A DNA stretch of 64,000 bases, taken from the NCBI GenBank assembly GCA_036877525.1, contig JAZGTH010000002.1, positions 5,123,501 through 5,187,500 of the forward strand, read 5' to 3'. Positions 1 through 10,713 of the stretch are shown piece after piece. The first letter of the stretch is position 1. Each line of letters begins with the position of its first letter. The position numbers were made by a program, and so were the translations under genes. This stretch comes from Chromobotia macracanthus (lineage: Eukaryota; Chordata; Actinopteri; Cypriniformes; Botiidae). Under the pieces are notes generated by a model that was not told the DNA's origin, did no database searches, and saw nothing but the letters and a program-made list of their open reading frames with translations.

Positions 1-2134
1 CTTGGTGTAATTCTGTGAACACACACACACACAGTTTCAACGCTAAAGACAAACAAGTGGCAAATTATGAGTTTGGGACTAAAATGACCTTTAACCCAAG
101 ATAAACACAAATAGTAACTTTGCTCTAAACATTGTCACAGTAAATGATGAAACCAATCAGCCGACGTTAACCTCTCTGGGTGTTTGTTTTCAGAATCAGC
201 AAGCTGGAAACTCTTGGAGGCACTTGAACAGAAATGGACAGAGACGGAGCGGTCTGAGCGTTGGTGATGACACCCTATTTTCCGCTATTAGATTTAGTCT
301 GAAAGGCTGTTAGATTCTGGTCAATGGAGCAAAAACAGTATTTTGGCCTCAGTGAATTCAGTTTTTTGGCTTTTGATCTTGAAAATTTTTGAAAACACAG
401 CTTTATGAGAATTAGCCATCAGGAATGATTGAATTATAAAGAGCAAGAAAGGGAGGGGTTGAAAAATAAGAGGACTTGGTGACATCAGCCAAAACACAAT
501 CATTTCAGAGGTGGAACAAGTTATTATATTGTAGTACAATTTTAGAAAACAAACACGTTATACTAAAGAAGATGAATTGTGCACAATAAGACAAGGAATG
601 TGTTGAAAAAGGTAAACAGGTTTAGCTGAATGGGTTCAGGTTCACTTGAATATTGAGGTTGGCACCTCTGCTCTAGATATTGCCATTGGCCAGTAAAAGC
701 ACACTTCATTGGACCACTGGTGGGGTGAAACGCCGGGCAGCAACCAATCTCTTCTGTCAAAAATCTACATTAGACTACCATAAGACTAAAACTGATCATT
801 AGAGTTTTTAGTGGGTTTAGTGCTTAGATATACAGACCACATATAGTAACGTAACAAAGTGAAGGAAATTCACATTTTTGCAAACTATAATTACAAATAA
901 TTTGCATACAATCATAAAACCATCATTTATGCCACAGACTGCAAACTGATCATGTTTGTTGGCTTGTTTTCTTGACTTGCTGTTTTTTTGCTGTTTGGAT
1001 ATATAAAATGAAAGCATTTACATGTACAAACAAAACATTGATAACTATCAAAATAAGCTCCTTCTAAAAACATAACAGATTAAACACACATTCAACTTTG
1101 AAATTGTCAGATTTTCACTCAAAACAAACAGAACATCAAACATAAAACATCAAAACAAACAGAAACGCACACATTCAATAAACTGCCAAAACACAGAGTT
1201 ATCAGGGTAACAGGCAAACATCTAAGCGTGCCAATCAAGTTTTGCTTAACCTGTTTATAAATATGGATGAAACTGAGTTAAAGGTGTTTGTACACCAGGT
1301 TATTAAATATAATCAGTGTAACACTGCAGGTAAACAGTCATTGAGTGTGTGTGTGTGTCTTACCAACTGCGCAGCTGTGAGCTGTCTGACATGGATGAGA
1401 CAGACAGACACAGACAGACAGAAAGACAGATAAGAGAGAGAGTGAATACAGATAGACAGGAGGAGAGATGATTAGTTCCACTCAGCGGTTGTGTAGTGTT
1501 TTTGTTCTTGTTGACATTTCACAGCCTTTACAAGTGTTTATTTGCTGAGGCAAGTGTAAAATGTGCCAGCAATAATTACACATGTTATTTCTGCCACTGA
1601 AGAACCCTTGAATGGGAAATTCGATTTAAGAGACATCGAGACAGAAAAATAAATGAAACAGATGGAGAGCAACTGATCGATTGGACCGAGAGAGAGAGAG
1701 AGAGAGAAATTTGGAGACTGTAATGAAAAAGTAACTGAATTTCAGACTGACTGAGAAGCAAGGAGCCTGTATGAATCACCATTGTGCGTCAATGTGATGT
1801 ACATGCTGCAACGAGGGCAAGACCTTTGACTGCAGCAAAAAGAACTACCAAGAATCGCCCACTTAAACAGGAAGCGCAGTTATATGCTCCTAGGATGCCT
1901 TGAGGATAAATAATTTATGGGCAAAATCATTTTGGGGTGGACTTATTGTTTATTATCTGTACTTTTGTGAGGTTGTGAAAATCAGATTAGTGTTTAATTG
2001 ATCAAAAAATACTTTAAACATTGTGTACAACCTGCATCAGATGGTTAACAAACATACTGTGGTCTGTCTGTGGACATGTCATCTGCGGCTGAGACTGTAG
2101 TGTGTGTATTCATGTGTGTGTATAAGAAACTCAC
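1..2134. other. no gene identified; possible exon-like scraps and CA/GA repeats
   Basis: The missing C-terminal exons of the acyltransferase-like gene were expected here on the minus strand but were not recognised. The acceptor-like site TTGTTTTCAG at about 194 (plus) precedes a short frame ending WTETERSERW and a stop, without known homology. A 22-nt piece at 1364-1385 (minus) has a good acceptor and donor GTAAGA, but nothing supports it as an exon. A (GA)n run lies at 1686-1708. Confidence 0.4.
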
Positions 2135-2273
2135 TCGTATGTAGCCAGGTAAGAGTAAATGTGTTGCAGAGTCTTCTCCATCATCTCCTCTTGGCCAAGA
2201 ACAACATAAAACTCCAGGTCTCCACCCCCTCCACAGCCTACAACCTCCCTCAGCATGTCCGAAACAGCACACG
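2135..2273 (-). pseudogene. GPAT-family C-terminal-domain exon (frame intact)
   Basis: This 139-nt exon has acceptor TTTTTGTGTAAAG and donor ACGA then GTGAGT. It encodes CAVSDMLREVVGCGGGGDLE and then LGQEEMMEKTLQHIYSYLATY. It matches GPAT2 ACAVRGLL followed by LSQNELYRQ, and GPAM ACSLYAVL followed by ISQEQLVRKAASLCYLL. The alternative open frame is Cys/Trp/Gly-rich and not protein-like. Confidence 0.6.
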
Positions 2274-3026
2274 CTTTACACAAAAACACACAGCTTCAGG
2301 ATTAGCTGTGTGGTGCAAATGTGACTCCACTGTGGTGCAAATGTGACTCACCCCAAGCATACCAGCACCCAGAAGCATCGTGTTCATTTAAACCAGGTGG
2401 ATGTTGAATGCAGCTTTTAAAATGAATTCTTTTTTTATCTTTCGTTAAGTAGAATTCTGTTTTATTTACCTTCCCATATTAGTTTACCTGCTGTAGAATG
2501 CCTGAGCCTCATATCAAGCATTTTAATGTACATACTACAACACCTGTAGATGTATACAATGATACTAACACTTGATTATTGTAGATAAAAGTTGTTTTTC
2601 GTTGTTGTTTTAATCTCACTGTTTACAGTGCATCACAATGAATATTGCTTTAAAGATGCAAAAAAATAACAGTTTATCTTAAATATTATAAATTAAAATT
2701 AAACAAGATTATACCGTCATTGTGTTGTACTCCAGTTAGCCACATATATGTCTTTCTTTCTTAAGCATCCCAGACTATACAGGTCTTCCTTAAAGGCTGT
2801 AATACACCATGCCAGGTGTCGGTTAATGCTAGGCCATCACTGGCCTAGTTTTTAAGGTTCTGCACCTTTGGTATGCTTAATTACTGCCTTCAGAGTTGCG
2901 TTTTGTTGCTGCTGGTCTTAATGTTTGGTGAGACTATTTGATTGAAATGAGTTTTGCACATTGAAAAACTTAAATTATATTACATTTGTTCATGATTTGA
3001 AGGATCCAGTCTCCTTGCTTATTCAC

Positions 3027-3195
3027 TGAAAACTGCTAGCAGCAATGTTTGTAGTTGAAGCTTAAGAAAAGAGAAAACATTAGCTTCATATATGGTAAAA
3101 GGTCTAAGGTAAGTAGAAGTGACTGATCTGCAAGATTTAGATTTACAGTACATCAGATGAAGAGTTGTGTAGAAGTGCAATGACCTGCTATCTCT
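3027..3195 (-). pseudogene. possible GPAT-family exon (frame open)
   Basis: Acceptor CCCCCTACAG and donor TTTTCA then GTGAAT bound 169 nt that are open throughout (56 codons plus 1 nt). The remainder A joins the two first bases of exon 2273, so the phases agree. The end, LQLQTLLLAVF, resembles the helix before ACAV in GPAT2 but lacks about five residues. The rest is not clearly alignable. Confidence 0.35.
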
Positions 3196-3594
3196 CTGTA
3201 GGGGGCAGTTCAGATGTGACAGCAGGTGGGAGGATCCAGGAAAGTCCATCCTTCCAGCTGAAGATGGAGTTTATCCTGACATAATAAATCACGTTTTCTG
3301 TGCAACAAATACATATACAGTTCTGCAACAAGATATTCACCAAGTTTTGTTTCTATGCACGTGGCCTTAATCTTGGCATTAAATTTACATTACAGCTTCC
3401 ACAATCCTCTGGTGACTGGCTAACCCGAAGGCTCATTGTTCTTGCTCCCTAACGCTAAAAAAAGAAGATTACAATATACTATTACCAACTGTCAAAATGC
3501 AAATGGAAGCTGAGCCCCACAGGGTTGAGCTTTCATAATATTGCCTTCCTGCTGTGGATGTTCAGCTTTTAAAAACATATAACAATCCCTGAGG

Positions 3595-3740
3595 CTCAGG
3601 GAGGAACAGATGAGAAGCTCTTTGTAGATTTTTTATCATATTCCATTATAATCCAGCTCATTCTATGCTTGAGTCTCAATGACTGAACCTCCAGTTGCTT
3701 AAAAGTTGCTGCTGCAGAAACGTTTCGTTGTTCGGCAGAA
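3595..3740 (-). pseudogene. strongly degraded GPAT-family exon (tentative)
   Basis: One frame reads FLQQQLLSNWRFSH and later MIKNLQRASHL, separated by at least three stop codons. It resembles GPAT2 VFLSQLLGEFSWLTEE and the following leucine-rich helix, and lies where that part of the gene should be. Similarity is weak and the boundaries are approximate. Confidence 0.3.
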
Positions 3741-3912
3741 ATGAGTGGCACAGGTCTAGAGTTCTGATTCATCTCCATCCCAGCATCCTCCCTTCCTCTG
3801 ACGTTTATTCTTCTTGTATTTTTTGTTTTACTTAACAAAACACACCAGCTCTGATAAACAACACAAAAGTGGTTAAGAACTCAACTGGAGGTCAAGAGCT
3901 ACAGGGAAACAC

Positions 3913-4081
3913 CATGAAATGGGCAAATAGGAGGAGACGGATGAAGAGCAGAATGGATGGGATACTGCAGATGGAGACAAGACTGAATAGTTACGCAAAA
4001 GACCTTTTGTGCAGTATGGCGGACAGCAGCAGCTCCTGTAGGGGGTGCCCTCCATCCACATGACACTTTCCACTCGCACAT
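3913..4081 (-). pseudogene. GPAT-family exon following the FSLK motif, with stop
   Basis: One frame reads CASGKCHVDGGHPLQELLLS and then AILHKR, matching human GPAT2 from SARSCWGGRQTLEQLLQPIV. TAA at 3991-3993 ends it. The frame is also off by one or two bases relative to the AAG end of exon 5293-5346 if the nearest acceptor (CAAACAAG) is used. The low-coordinate donor (ATG then GTGTTT) is uncertain. Confidence 0.5.
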
Positions 4082-4328
4082 CTTGTTTGAGGTAAAGGAC
4101 AGAGTCTGGAAACTTTTTCTTCAGGGTTTATTCTGAAGCTAAAACTCATGTTTTATTGTGCAGTGGTTCTCAGTGGCTTAACTTCAGGACCCAGATTTTA
4201 CAGATTAAAAGTTACAAGCAACACATTGCTAGATTTGTCATCAGAATGCGATTTCTGCTTGTAAATATAGTTTTGTAGTCTTGGCTTGTTGGTTCTTAGG
4301 GCAAAATGTTAAATGCTCTCTCTCTCTT

Positions 4329-4365
4329 TGTAAGTTGCTTTGGATAAAAGCGTCTGCTGAATGAA
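4329..4365 (+). repeat. SINE 3' tail remnant
   Basis: The piece contains TAAGTTGCTTTGGATAAAAG followed by CGTCTGCTGAATG, the conserved 3' tail of tRNA-derived SINEs common in teleosts. No tRNA-like head is seen upstream, so this is a truncated copy. Confidence 0.7.
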
Positions 4366-4579
4366 AACATGTACATGTACAAGATTTATTTAGCATATAA
4401 AAGTCCCCAAAATTGCTCTTTTTCTAAGGAGGGGAAACAAAATAGGTCTTTGTATGGATAACTAACAATAGCATACAATGACAATACAACAATGAAGAAA
4501 AACAGCATATATCAGATAATCAGTCAATTTTCTTAAAACTACAGTCAGTAAAAAAAACGAAAGTATGGTTAACCTTGGG

Positions 4580-4845
4580 TGGGGGGCTTTCTGAGTCTCT
4601 GGTTCCTGCCAAGGTTTCCTTCTTATATTTTTCAACATCTTATGAAGGCTTTTTTGCCACTGTTGCCCTTGGCTTGCTTACAGAGAGTTGAAAGGTATTA
4701 TTTTGTATTTCTTTCTTTTTATTTTACTCTTCATTTACTTTCTTCTTTACCTTCTCCATTTACTTTCTTTTTTGTATTTTCTGTAAAGCTGTTTTGGAAC
4801 AATGTGCATTGTAAGATGTGATATACAAATAAAAAGAACTGAATT
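4580..4845 (+). repeat. dispersed teleost repeat, LINE-like 3' end
   Basis: The block contains the known fish-repeat phrases GGTTCCTGCCAAGGTTTCCT and, at the end, CTGTAAAGCTGTTTTGGAAC through ATACAAATAAAAAGAACTGA. This arrangement recurs in many fish genomes as the 3' end of a retroposed element. Identification is from memory of the repeat family. Confidence 0.55.
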
Positions 4846-5292
4846 GATTCGCTGAAAGGCAGGTAAAGTGGGTGCTAGCCATATTAAGATTACTGTCTGT
4901 GTGCTGTTCAGTCACCAGCTAGCACTGTCTTGTGTTTGGTCTTCCAGAAAACACTTAACATAGCCAGCTAAAACAAATTCTGTACACCATGGCCAAGCAA
5001 AGGCTCTTAAAATGATTATTTCTCAAATATGGGTGTGGGGAAATAGGGGCAAATATAATGGATGCTGGGCCTCTAATCTTAACACACAATTACATGAGTA
5101 GCTGCACTGTATTATTTGCATTGAGCATTGTTATTCCCTGATGTCCACAAACCTCCATTTTTTGGGTCGTGACCATCAGGCTGAGATCCACTGCATTAAG
5201 GTACTACATTTGTGTGGAATGATTGTTTTATTTGTTTGCATTTGTCTGTGTGCGTTTACGGGTGAGCAAGAAAGAAAGTGTATGAGTCATAC

Positions 5293-5346
5293 CTTGAGAG
5301 AGAAAGCCTGTGCAAAATGGATCCTAACACTTCCGCTGTGATCACC
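5293..5346 (-). pseudogene. GPAT-family exon with FAQAFSLK motif (frame intact)
   Basis: This 54-nt, phase 0-0 exon has an acceptor ending in CTGCTAAAG and a donor AAG then GTATGA. It encodes GDHSGSVRIHFAQAFSLK. Human GPAM has VRVDFAQPFSLK and GPAT2 has RVHLAQPFSLQ at the end of the acyltransferase core, so the family call is strong despite the short length. A second frame is also open, but has no such match. Confidence 0.65.
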
Positions 5347-5866
5347 CTTTAGCAGGGAGACCACAAACCACAGAAAAGACATCAGGCCAGCCTGGAGATC
5401 ACACAAGCATAAAAAACACTCAAAGCACAAATATTTTCAAACATTCAACCACTCACACTCAAGTAGATGAAATGAAATGATGAAATGATGAAATGAATAT
5501 GAGAAAACTATTCTCATCTTCACAACGTTCTAATGCTGAAGAGCCATTAGTGAAGAAATGAGTGCCTGTAATCGCTACAATTAAAGGCATCAATTTCAGA
5601 TAAATGCACACAATAATATGGATTTCTTATCTCTCTATTTTTACAAAATGTCAAATGTCTTTTAACATGGGAATGGTAAGAACATTTCAGTTTATGCATA
5701 ATAAAAACTACCAAATCAAAATAACATAAAAAACAAACTCAGTGTTTGATTTTAACAATCTGATTATTGCTGCTCATTTGCATGTAATGTATCAGTTCTT
5801 ACCTTAGCAACAAAGTGCAAAAATACATAATCATATTTCCATAGTGTTGTGTCTCCAGGCAAAACT

Positions 5867-5975
5867 TGGCACCAGGTGCTATAGTGTTAAAAGGTGGTTG
5901 CCATGGCTTTGTTACGGTGTTCAGAGTGACATTAAGTGCGTTGCTATGGTGTTCAGGTGGTTGCTTAGAGACTTT
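5867..5975. repeat. degenerate GGTTGC(T/C)A minisatellite-type repeat
   Basis: Repeated phrases such as GTGGTTGCCATGG, GTTGCTATGGTGTTCAG and GTGGTTGCTTAGAG match the fish 'ggttgctatggtgttc' repeat family. It lies in an intron of the acyltransferase-like gene. Confidence 0.5.
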
Positions 5976-6445
5976 TTGGGCAGGTTTTGACTTAGGCCAC
6001 TGACATTTTGATCCACAGATATGACTCAGGTTCCTTTAAGTCTATTGAATTACTCTGCTCATTTTATTGCCCCTGGGCAAAACTGTAAACCTCATTTTTG
6101 AAGAAAAGAAGCTGCATGGTTTGAGGCATCATTCATGTTGGTAGCATCAATGATGCAGGACTTGTCACATGCCAAAGTTTAAGACTTGAGGTCAGAAGAT
6201 TGTCCAAACACCTAATCATAAGCATCAGCAATATTAGCTTGCCTTAGCAAGCACAGCTGAGTTAAAGCTACGTTCATTGAGCTTATGAATGCTGTGATCA
6301 TTGTGCTTATGAGAGCTATTACCATGACATTATCTGTAATGTTATTGGTGTATTTAATAGCCTGTGTGCAGATAGTGACTCAGGCTTGATGGAGGTCATT
6401 ATGAGATCATTCTTGAGTGCATGTTGTTTATATTAAGGTCATCAC

Positions 6446-6573
6446 CTGTGGACGCACAGAGGCGTGGCAGGTAGTTATTGGAAATGCCCACTGGGATGAC
6501 GCTAACATCAGGCACAGACTGTCCATGATAGCCTTATGAACACGCTCCAGCCACTGCCCACCATGGCCTCTGC
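6446..6573 (-). pseudogene. GPAT-family exon with IPVGIS motif and frameshift
   Basis: The acceptor is GTGTCTGCAG and the donor CCACAG then GTGATG. Its 5' half, GGQWLERVHKAIMDSL, fits the helix before the motif. Its 3' half reads SVPDVSVIPVGISNNYLPRL and matches GPAM IPDILIIPVGISYD. The two halves are in different frames, with the break near 6515. A teleost dispersed repeat abuts the exon on its upstream side. Confidence 0.6.
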
Positions 6574-6588
6574 CTGCAGACACGTTGA

Positions 6589-6695
6589 AACTGCTGCCCA
6601 CTGCTCCAGGTGTGTGTGTTCACGGCTTGCAGTATGTGTTCACTCCTCACCATGGGTTACCATATCTGACAAATATGTCACTTTAACTTTAACTG
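6589..6695 (+). repeat. dispersed teleost repeat fragment (GTGTGTTCAC type)
   Basis: The stretch CTGCCCACTGCTCCAGGTGT through CATGGGTTACCATATCTGAC with a following CACTTTAACTTT resembles a repeat seen throughout fish genomes, in which a GTGTGTTCAC block precedes GGGTTAAATGCAGAG-like sequence. It directly abuts exon 6446-6573. Confidence 0.4.
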
Positions 6696-6868
6696 TGTAG
6701 AAAGACAAAACAGGAAGAAGAAATGACAGATTAAAACATCTGTGGAAAAAGAGAGGCTGACATGTCGACATTTTTATGATGAAGAAGAGAGATGGAGCAA
6801 GGAAAAATGAACTGCAATAGCTATAAAATCAGTTCTATAAAAATTGAATTGAAAGCATGCTGTTAAAG

Positions 6869-6894
6869 AGAGTGTGTGTGCGTGAGTGTGTGTG

Positions 6895-6938
<44 letters not shown>
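6869..6938. repeat. (GT)n/(GA)n microsatellite
   Basis: GTGTGTG-rich sequence runs into about 20 uninterrupted GA units up to 6938. Confidence 0.95.
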
Positions 6939-6940
<2 letters not shown>

Positions 6941-7210
6941 TGTGCTATAACAAGAGATAAAGTGGAAAGGTGACACTAGATACAAACAGTACCTCTGTAA
7001 AACTTGGACGAAACCTTTTGTAGGCAGAGGATGGAAATTCAATTCTTACTGAGCTAAGCCTCTAAAAACCAGAATAATGAAAATGATCACAGACGGATGT
7101 TGGAAAGCTGAATATCATCAAATGTTAAATTACAGAAATTTAAGAGGTGGAAGATTATGAAACAATAAAAGTCTAGCAAAACGAGTTTCACTCAGATACA
7201 GAGCATGACT

Positions 7211-7591
7211 TTAAAGGTACAGTTTACCCAAAAACAAAACTTATAACACACTTCATTAAACCCACGTAAACCTGAATGACTTCTTTCTGAGCAGGGGCTG
7301 TCATGGCATAAAGGACAAAAAAATCCAGAAAGCACTCCAGATGGCTTGTGCACTACTGTATATACTGAGTGTTCTAAAGACACAATAGCTTTGTGTAGTG
7401 TCCAGAACAGAATTTAAGTAAATAATATCTTCCACTCGACTGCAGCTCTTAAATATCATTAGGTATGTGAATAATCCAGATTAAACTATTCCAAATTCAG
7501 ATACATGCAAGTGTGAATTTGATTGGGGAGCTACAACATGAGTAAGTAAATGATGACAGAACTTTCATTTTTGGTTGAACTGTTGCTTTAA
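7211..7591. mobile_element. MITE with TTAAAG termini
   Basis: The left end TTAAAGGTACAGTTTACCCA is mirrored at the right end: the reverse complement reads TTAAAGCAACAGTTCAACCA. Inside both ends the family signature AAAAATGAAAGTTCTGTCAT is recognisable. It is a non-autonomous DNA element about 381 bp long. TTAA at both tips could be a piggyBac-type target site, but it is also part of the family consensus as I remember it. Confidence 0.65.
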
Positions 7592-7605
7592 CGCTGCTCT
7601 TTTTC

Positions 7606-7633
7606 ACTTACTCAGTCACTCACTCACTTACTC

Positions 7634-7670
<37 letters not shown>
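7606..7670. repeat. (ACTC)n/(CA)n microsatellite
   Basis: Repeated CACT/ACTC units pass into a CACACA run interrupted once by AAACAC. Confidence 0.9.
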
Positions 7671-8206
7671 GATCTCTCCCAAATCCATCCAGAGAGGTGT
7701 GATAAGGAGGGCTTGACAGATTATCTCCTCTGTTACATTCTAAAGCTGCACACATGCACATCTAATCAAAGCCTTTTATATTAACACATCAGACATTCTT
7801 GCAATCAAGATGCTGCAGATTATACCAAATATATCCTGTGGGAATCATTTACAGGATTTAAAAATCCTTCTTATAGCTTCTCTAAGTCATACTGTTAATA
7901 AGATTTCAAGACATTCCTGATAATGGTAAATCTAGAGGCCTACAACATTTATTTATTTATATATCTCCTCCTCTGGACATTGGTAAGGCAGAGTAATGGG
8001 TTCAAAAGCACACAGTACCCCCCCCAGAAACATCTGCAGTCCACAGGTGTCCCATCGCCATGGGAATCGTGGTGTCCATCAGAAGCAGGTAACTAATGCA
8101 GCTCACCCCCCCTGAAATGCAGGTGACTCAATCTTGAGACAACTTAGCAAAACCAGAGCATTCTCCCACTACAGAGCCTGTGCAAACATCTCAAGTGTTG
8201 GGTTAC

Positions 8207-8402
8207 AGAAGCACAGTGCCTGAGGCAACAGTTTCCTTCCTGTCTTATCATGTGCTGCATTGGAAACATTCAAGCAGAAACAGACTTTCTGTTGGGGCTC
8301 AGAGAGGTCATGACTGGAGAATATAGGCTGTCCATCTCAGCATCCTGCTCAGAGTCTGTATCTTTAAGAAGAAGGATGACACCCAGCCTCTGGAGGATGG
8401 AC
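8207..8402 (-). pseudogene. GPAT-family exon with frameshift
   Basis: The acceptor is TCTTCATCTCAG. The first frame reads SILQRLGVILLLKDTDSEQD and then AEMDSLYSP, which lines up with GPAM STLIHKLGGFFIRRRLDETP. That frame ends at TGA 8270-8272. The continuation EPQQKVCFCLNVS and DKTGRK fits the region around LRQQQFLEIFLEGTRSRSGK only in another frame, so a frameshift near 8290-8310 is inferred. The low-coordinate boundary (donor CTTCT then GTAACC) is a guess. Confidence 0.5.
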
Positions 8403-9147
8403 CTGAGATGAAGACAAAACATTCTGTTTTTTTAAAACAGTGACTAACAGCTTAATTTACTTTACTTAACTGAAATAACACACTGTACTATTGTTTTATT
8501 TAGCAACAGAAAAATAAATACTAATTGTCCAAAAAATATTCTATCTTATGCGCACATTTGTATTCATGGGCGCTCAGTGTGTGTGATTTGTTTGTAACTG
8601 GATGCTAACACCATAAGCTTGATGCATCTCATTAATACATTAACAATTACTGCCGTAGCAATTTGTATAAACAGCTATTAGGTAATTATTGCCGTAACCT
8701 TGCAAACAAATCACAAATGTCCCCTTGTGTAAAGCCGATTCTTCCGTTACATGCAGGAGTAAACTACACCCCAACCCCCTATGCTGCCACTGAGTGCTGT
8801 TTTCAGCGCTTGACTCCGTGTTTCTTTAAGAATTATATGTTTTATTACTTACCGAACCATTTACTGTGCTCTGTTAAAAAGCTACATCCATATGTAAAGC
8901 TACATCCACTGGTTAAGTAACAGGCTGAGTACTGATGTGTACTATACTTTAGAAACTGCTGAAGTACAAATTTATTGACAAAATCCTTCTTTTAAGGCAA
9001 ATGGTACAGCTGACACAGAGATACATAGTTAAATTAAGCTGGTAGAAAGCAGGCAGGGAAAGGAGCTGTAACTGCTGAGGTATAAACTCCAAACCTTACA
9101 TCTTTGAGACACTACAGAGTGTATGATTTTGTGTTTTGTGTGTTTAC

Positions 9148-9235
9148 CTTAGCCAGGTTCATTGAACCCGGGCTGGGTACAGGGTATAGGGCTCTCAAGT
9201 TGTGTCAGAAAAGAATCATAGAGTGATTGGAAATG
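9148..9235 (-). pseudogene. GPAT-family catalytic-motif exon, disrupted
   Basis: The donor is AAG then GTAAAC and the likely acceptor is GTTTTTGTCACAG. The best-matching frame reads MILF, stop, HNLRALYPVPSPGSMNLAK. This aligns with GPAM FILFCHNIKAPYIASGNNLNI, so TGA at 9205-9207 sits where a Cys is expected. The family motif HRSHIDY (H-x4-D, acyl-transfer catalysis) should lie just upstream. It is not present intact, and about five residues seem to be missing. The 5' boundary is uncertain because homology may continue above 9235. Confidence 0.55.
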
Positions 9236-10298
9236 CTGTGACAAAAACACACGCAGATGAGCAGATGAGAAAATTAGACAACACTTCAGTGCAGAAAGAA
9301 ATACAGGATCATTTTCAAATGTGCACTTAGTGCTGAACTGTAAATAAATGGGTTTTGTACTTCAGAGAATGGCTCTTTCAGATGGTTTCTCTACACCTTT
9401 TGTTCCAGCTGCATTAATATCCCTGAACGTCTGAGGTCAATTCAGTATCAGTTGCCTCCCTATTCAAAATATACATTCAGACCTATCTGCGCAGGGTCAA
9501 GAGGTTATGACGGCCCCATTATAGTGAATAATGTTCCATTTTTGCTCCGAGATAATATTCTCGGAGTAATAAGATTGGAAGTGCAGTGTTTGTACTGAAT
9601 TATTTTGGTGGCATTATACTGAGTGATCCAGCAGTATATCAGGGCTACTCAGGTGGGTGTCAAAGATCTGATTTACAGGTGTGCTCAATATTTTCACCAG
9701 TGATGGACATGGACTGAGGCCATGCTGTGTGACAGAGGGCTGCATCTTCTCATGGTTATAAAATCAGACTCTAAATGAGATGTACTTATAAAGACAGAAA
9801 GTCTGTTTCCTGGTGTTTTGTTTCATATTCCACTTGCCCTAAATGAGGGAATCACACACACAAACAAAAACATCAAATGCTACAAAAAGCTCATCAAAGT
9901 GTGCTTAAATAGCCATATAAAGGGTTATGTGTGACCAAAAGCCTGGGGTGGAAAACCTGACTGCAATAAAATAAATGTGCAACCATGACGATTAAAGGGA
10001 GGGAAGAGAGAGAGGCACAGAAAGACCATTTTGAAATAGAGAGCAGCCTTCAGCTTCATGTGCTTAAATCACAGAGCGAAACATCAGAGCGAAATCTAAA
10101 ATAATTGAGTTTGTGTCAGAAAAACCCAGCACATTTCAAGAGAAAAAATGTGTTTAACCAGTGGTGAAAGAAGAAAGGCAACAAAGGCTAATGAAATATG
10201 TGAAGAATGATGGTAAAATAGGTACAGAATGAGATGCCTACAGGGAAAAAACAGGGTGGAGAAAGTGATAAAAGAATGCAGGAGATGATATAAGGAAT

Positions 10299-10600
10299 GA
10301 ATAGGGTAAAAGAGGGTGAGAAATGGGGTGATAGAGGGTGAGAGAGAGCAAATGAGACTGAGGATGATCGACATGGAGTGAAAACAGGGTAATGAAAGAG
10401 GGTGAAAGACAGCAAATAAGACAGATGGTAATCAATATAGGGTGAGAGACAGAAGACAATATATAAAGGGTGAGAGACAGAGGGTGAGAGGCAGAGGGTA
10501 ATATATAAAGGGTAAGAGACAGAGGGTAATACTCAGCATTAAGTGTGAGAGACAAGGTGTAATAAATAGAGTAAGACAGAAAAGAGGGAAAAGACAAAGG
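10299..10600. repeat. purine-rich degenerate minisatellite
   Basis: Units of the type GGGTGAGAGACAGA, alternating with GGGTAATATATAAA, are repeated with variation. The block is almost pyrimidine-free on the plus strand and produces spurious Ser/Leu/Pro-rich open frames on the minus strand. It ends about 14 bp from the donor side of exon 10614-10713. Confidence 0.8.
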
Positions 10601-10613
10601 GTTGTTGTGTTAC

Positions 10614-10713
10614 CAGTCAGGTGGCATGGTGTAACGCTGCCAGCTGGTTCAGATTCACTTGCACACTACAGAACATTAAACTGAAGAATATCAGCATCAC
10701 CCAGCTCACCAGC
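10614..10713 (-). pseudogene. GPAT-family exon with hydrophobic segment and nonsense codon
   Basis: The 100-nt exon has a good acceptor (CTTTCTCTCTCAG) and a donor CTG then GTAACA. It encodes RLVSWVMLIFFSLMF followed by SVQVNLNQLAALHHAT. This aligns without gaps to human GPAM RLTGWVLLKLFNSFF and onward over 34 positions, and also to GPAT2 RLFSW. TGA at 10617-10619, the second-last codon of the exon, truncates the product before the catalytic domain. A purine-rich tandem repeat starts just beyond the donor side. Confidence 0.7.

Noticed and set aside
194..272. Plus-strand exon-like piece after TTGTTTTCAG
   Set aside because: Short, no homology, no donor or polyadenylation signal nearby.
1364..1385. 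22-nt minus-strand microexon with good acceptor and GTAAGA donor
   Set aside because: The acceptor lies in a CTGT/CAGA simple repeat that would give such signals by chance, and no reading-frame support exists.
2352..2400. Strong donor (GGG then GTGAGT) on the minus strand that could precede the CAVSDML exon and supply the Ala of ACAV
   Set aside because: No acceptor or family similarity upstream, and exon 3027-3195 already joins in phase; kept only as an alternative.
3899..4081. Plus- and other-frame open frames over the decayed exon
   Set aside because: Only one minus-strand frame matches the acyltransferase family; the others are shadows.
10096..10597. Overlapping Ser/Leu/Pro-rich minus-strand open frames
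   Set aside because: They are translations of a purine-rich minisatellite, with no domain or splice context.
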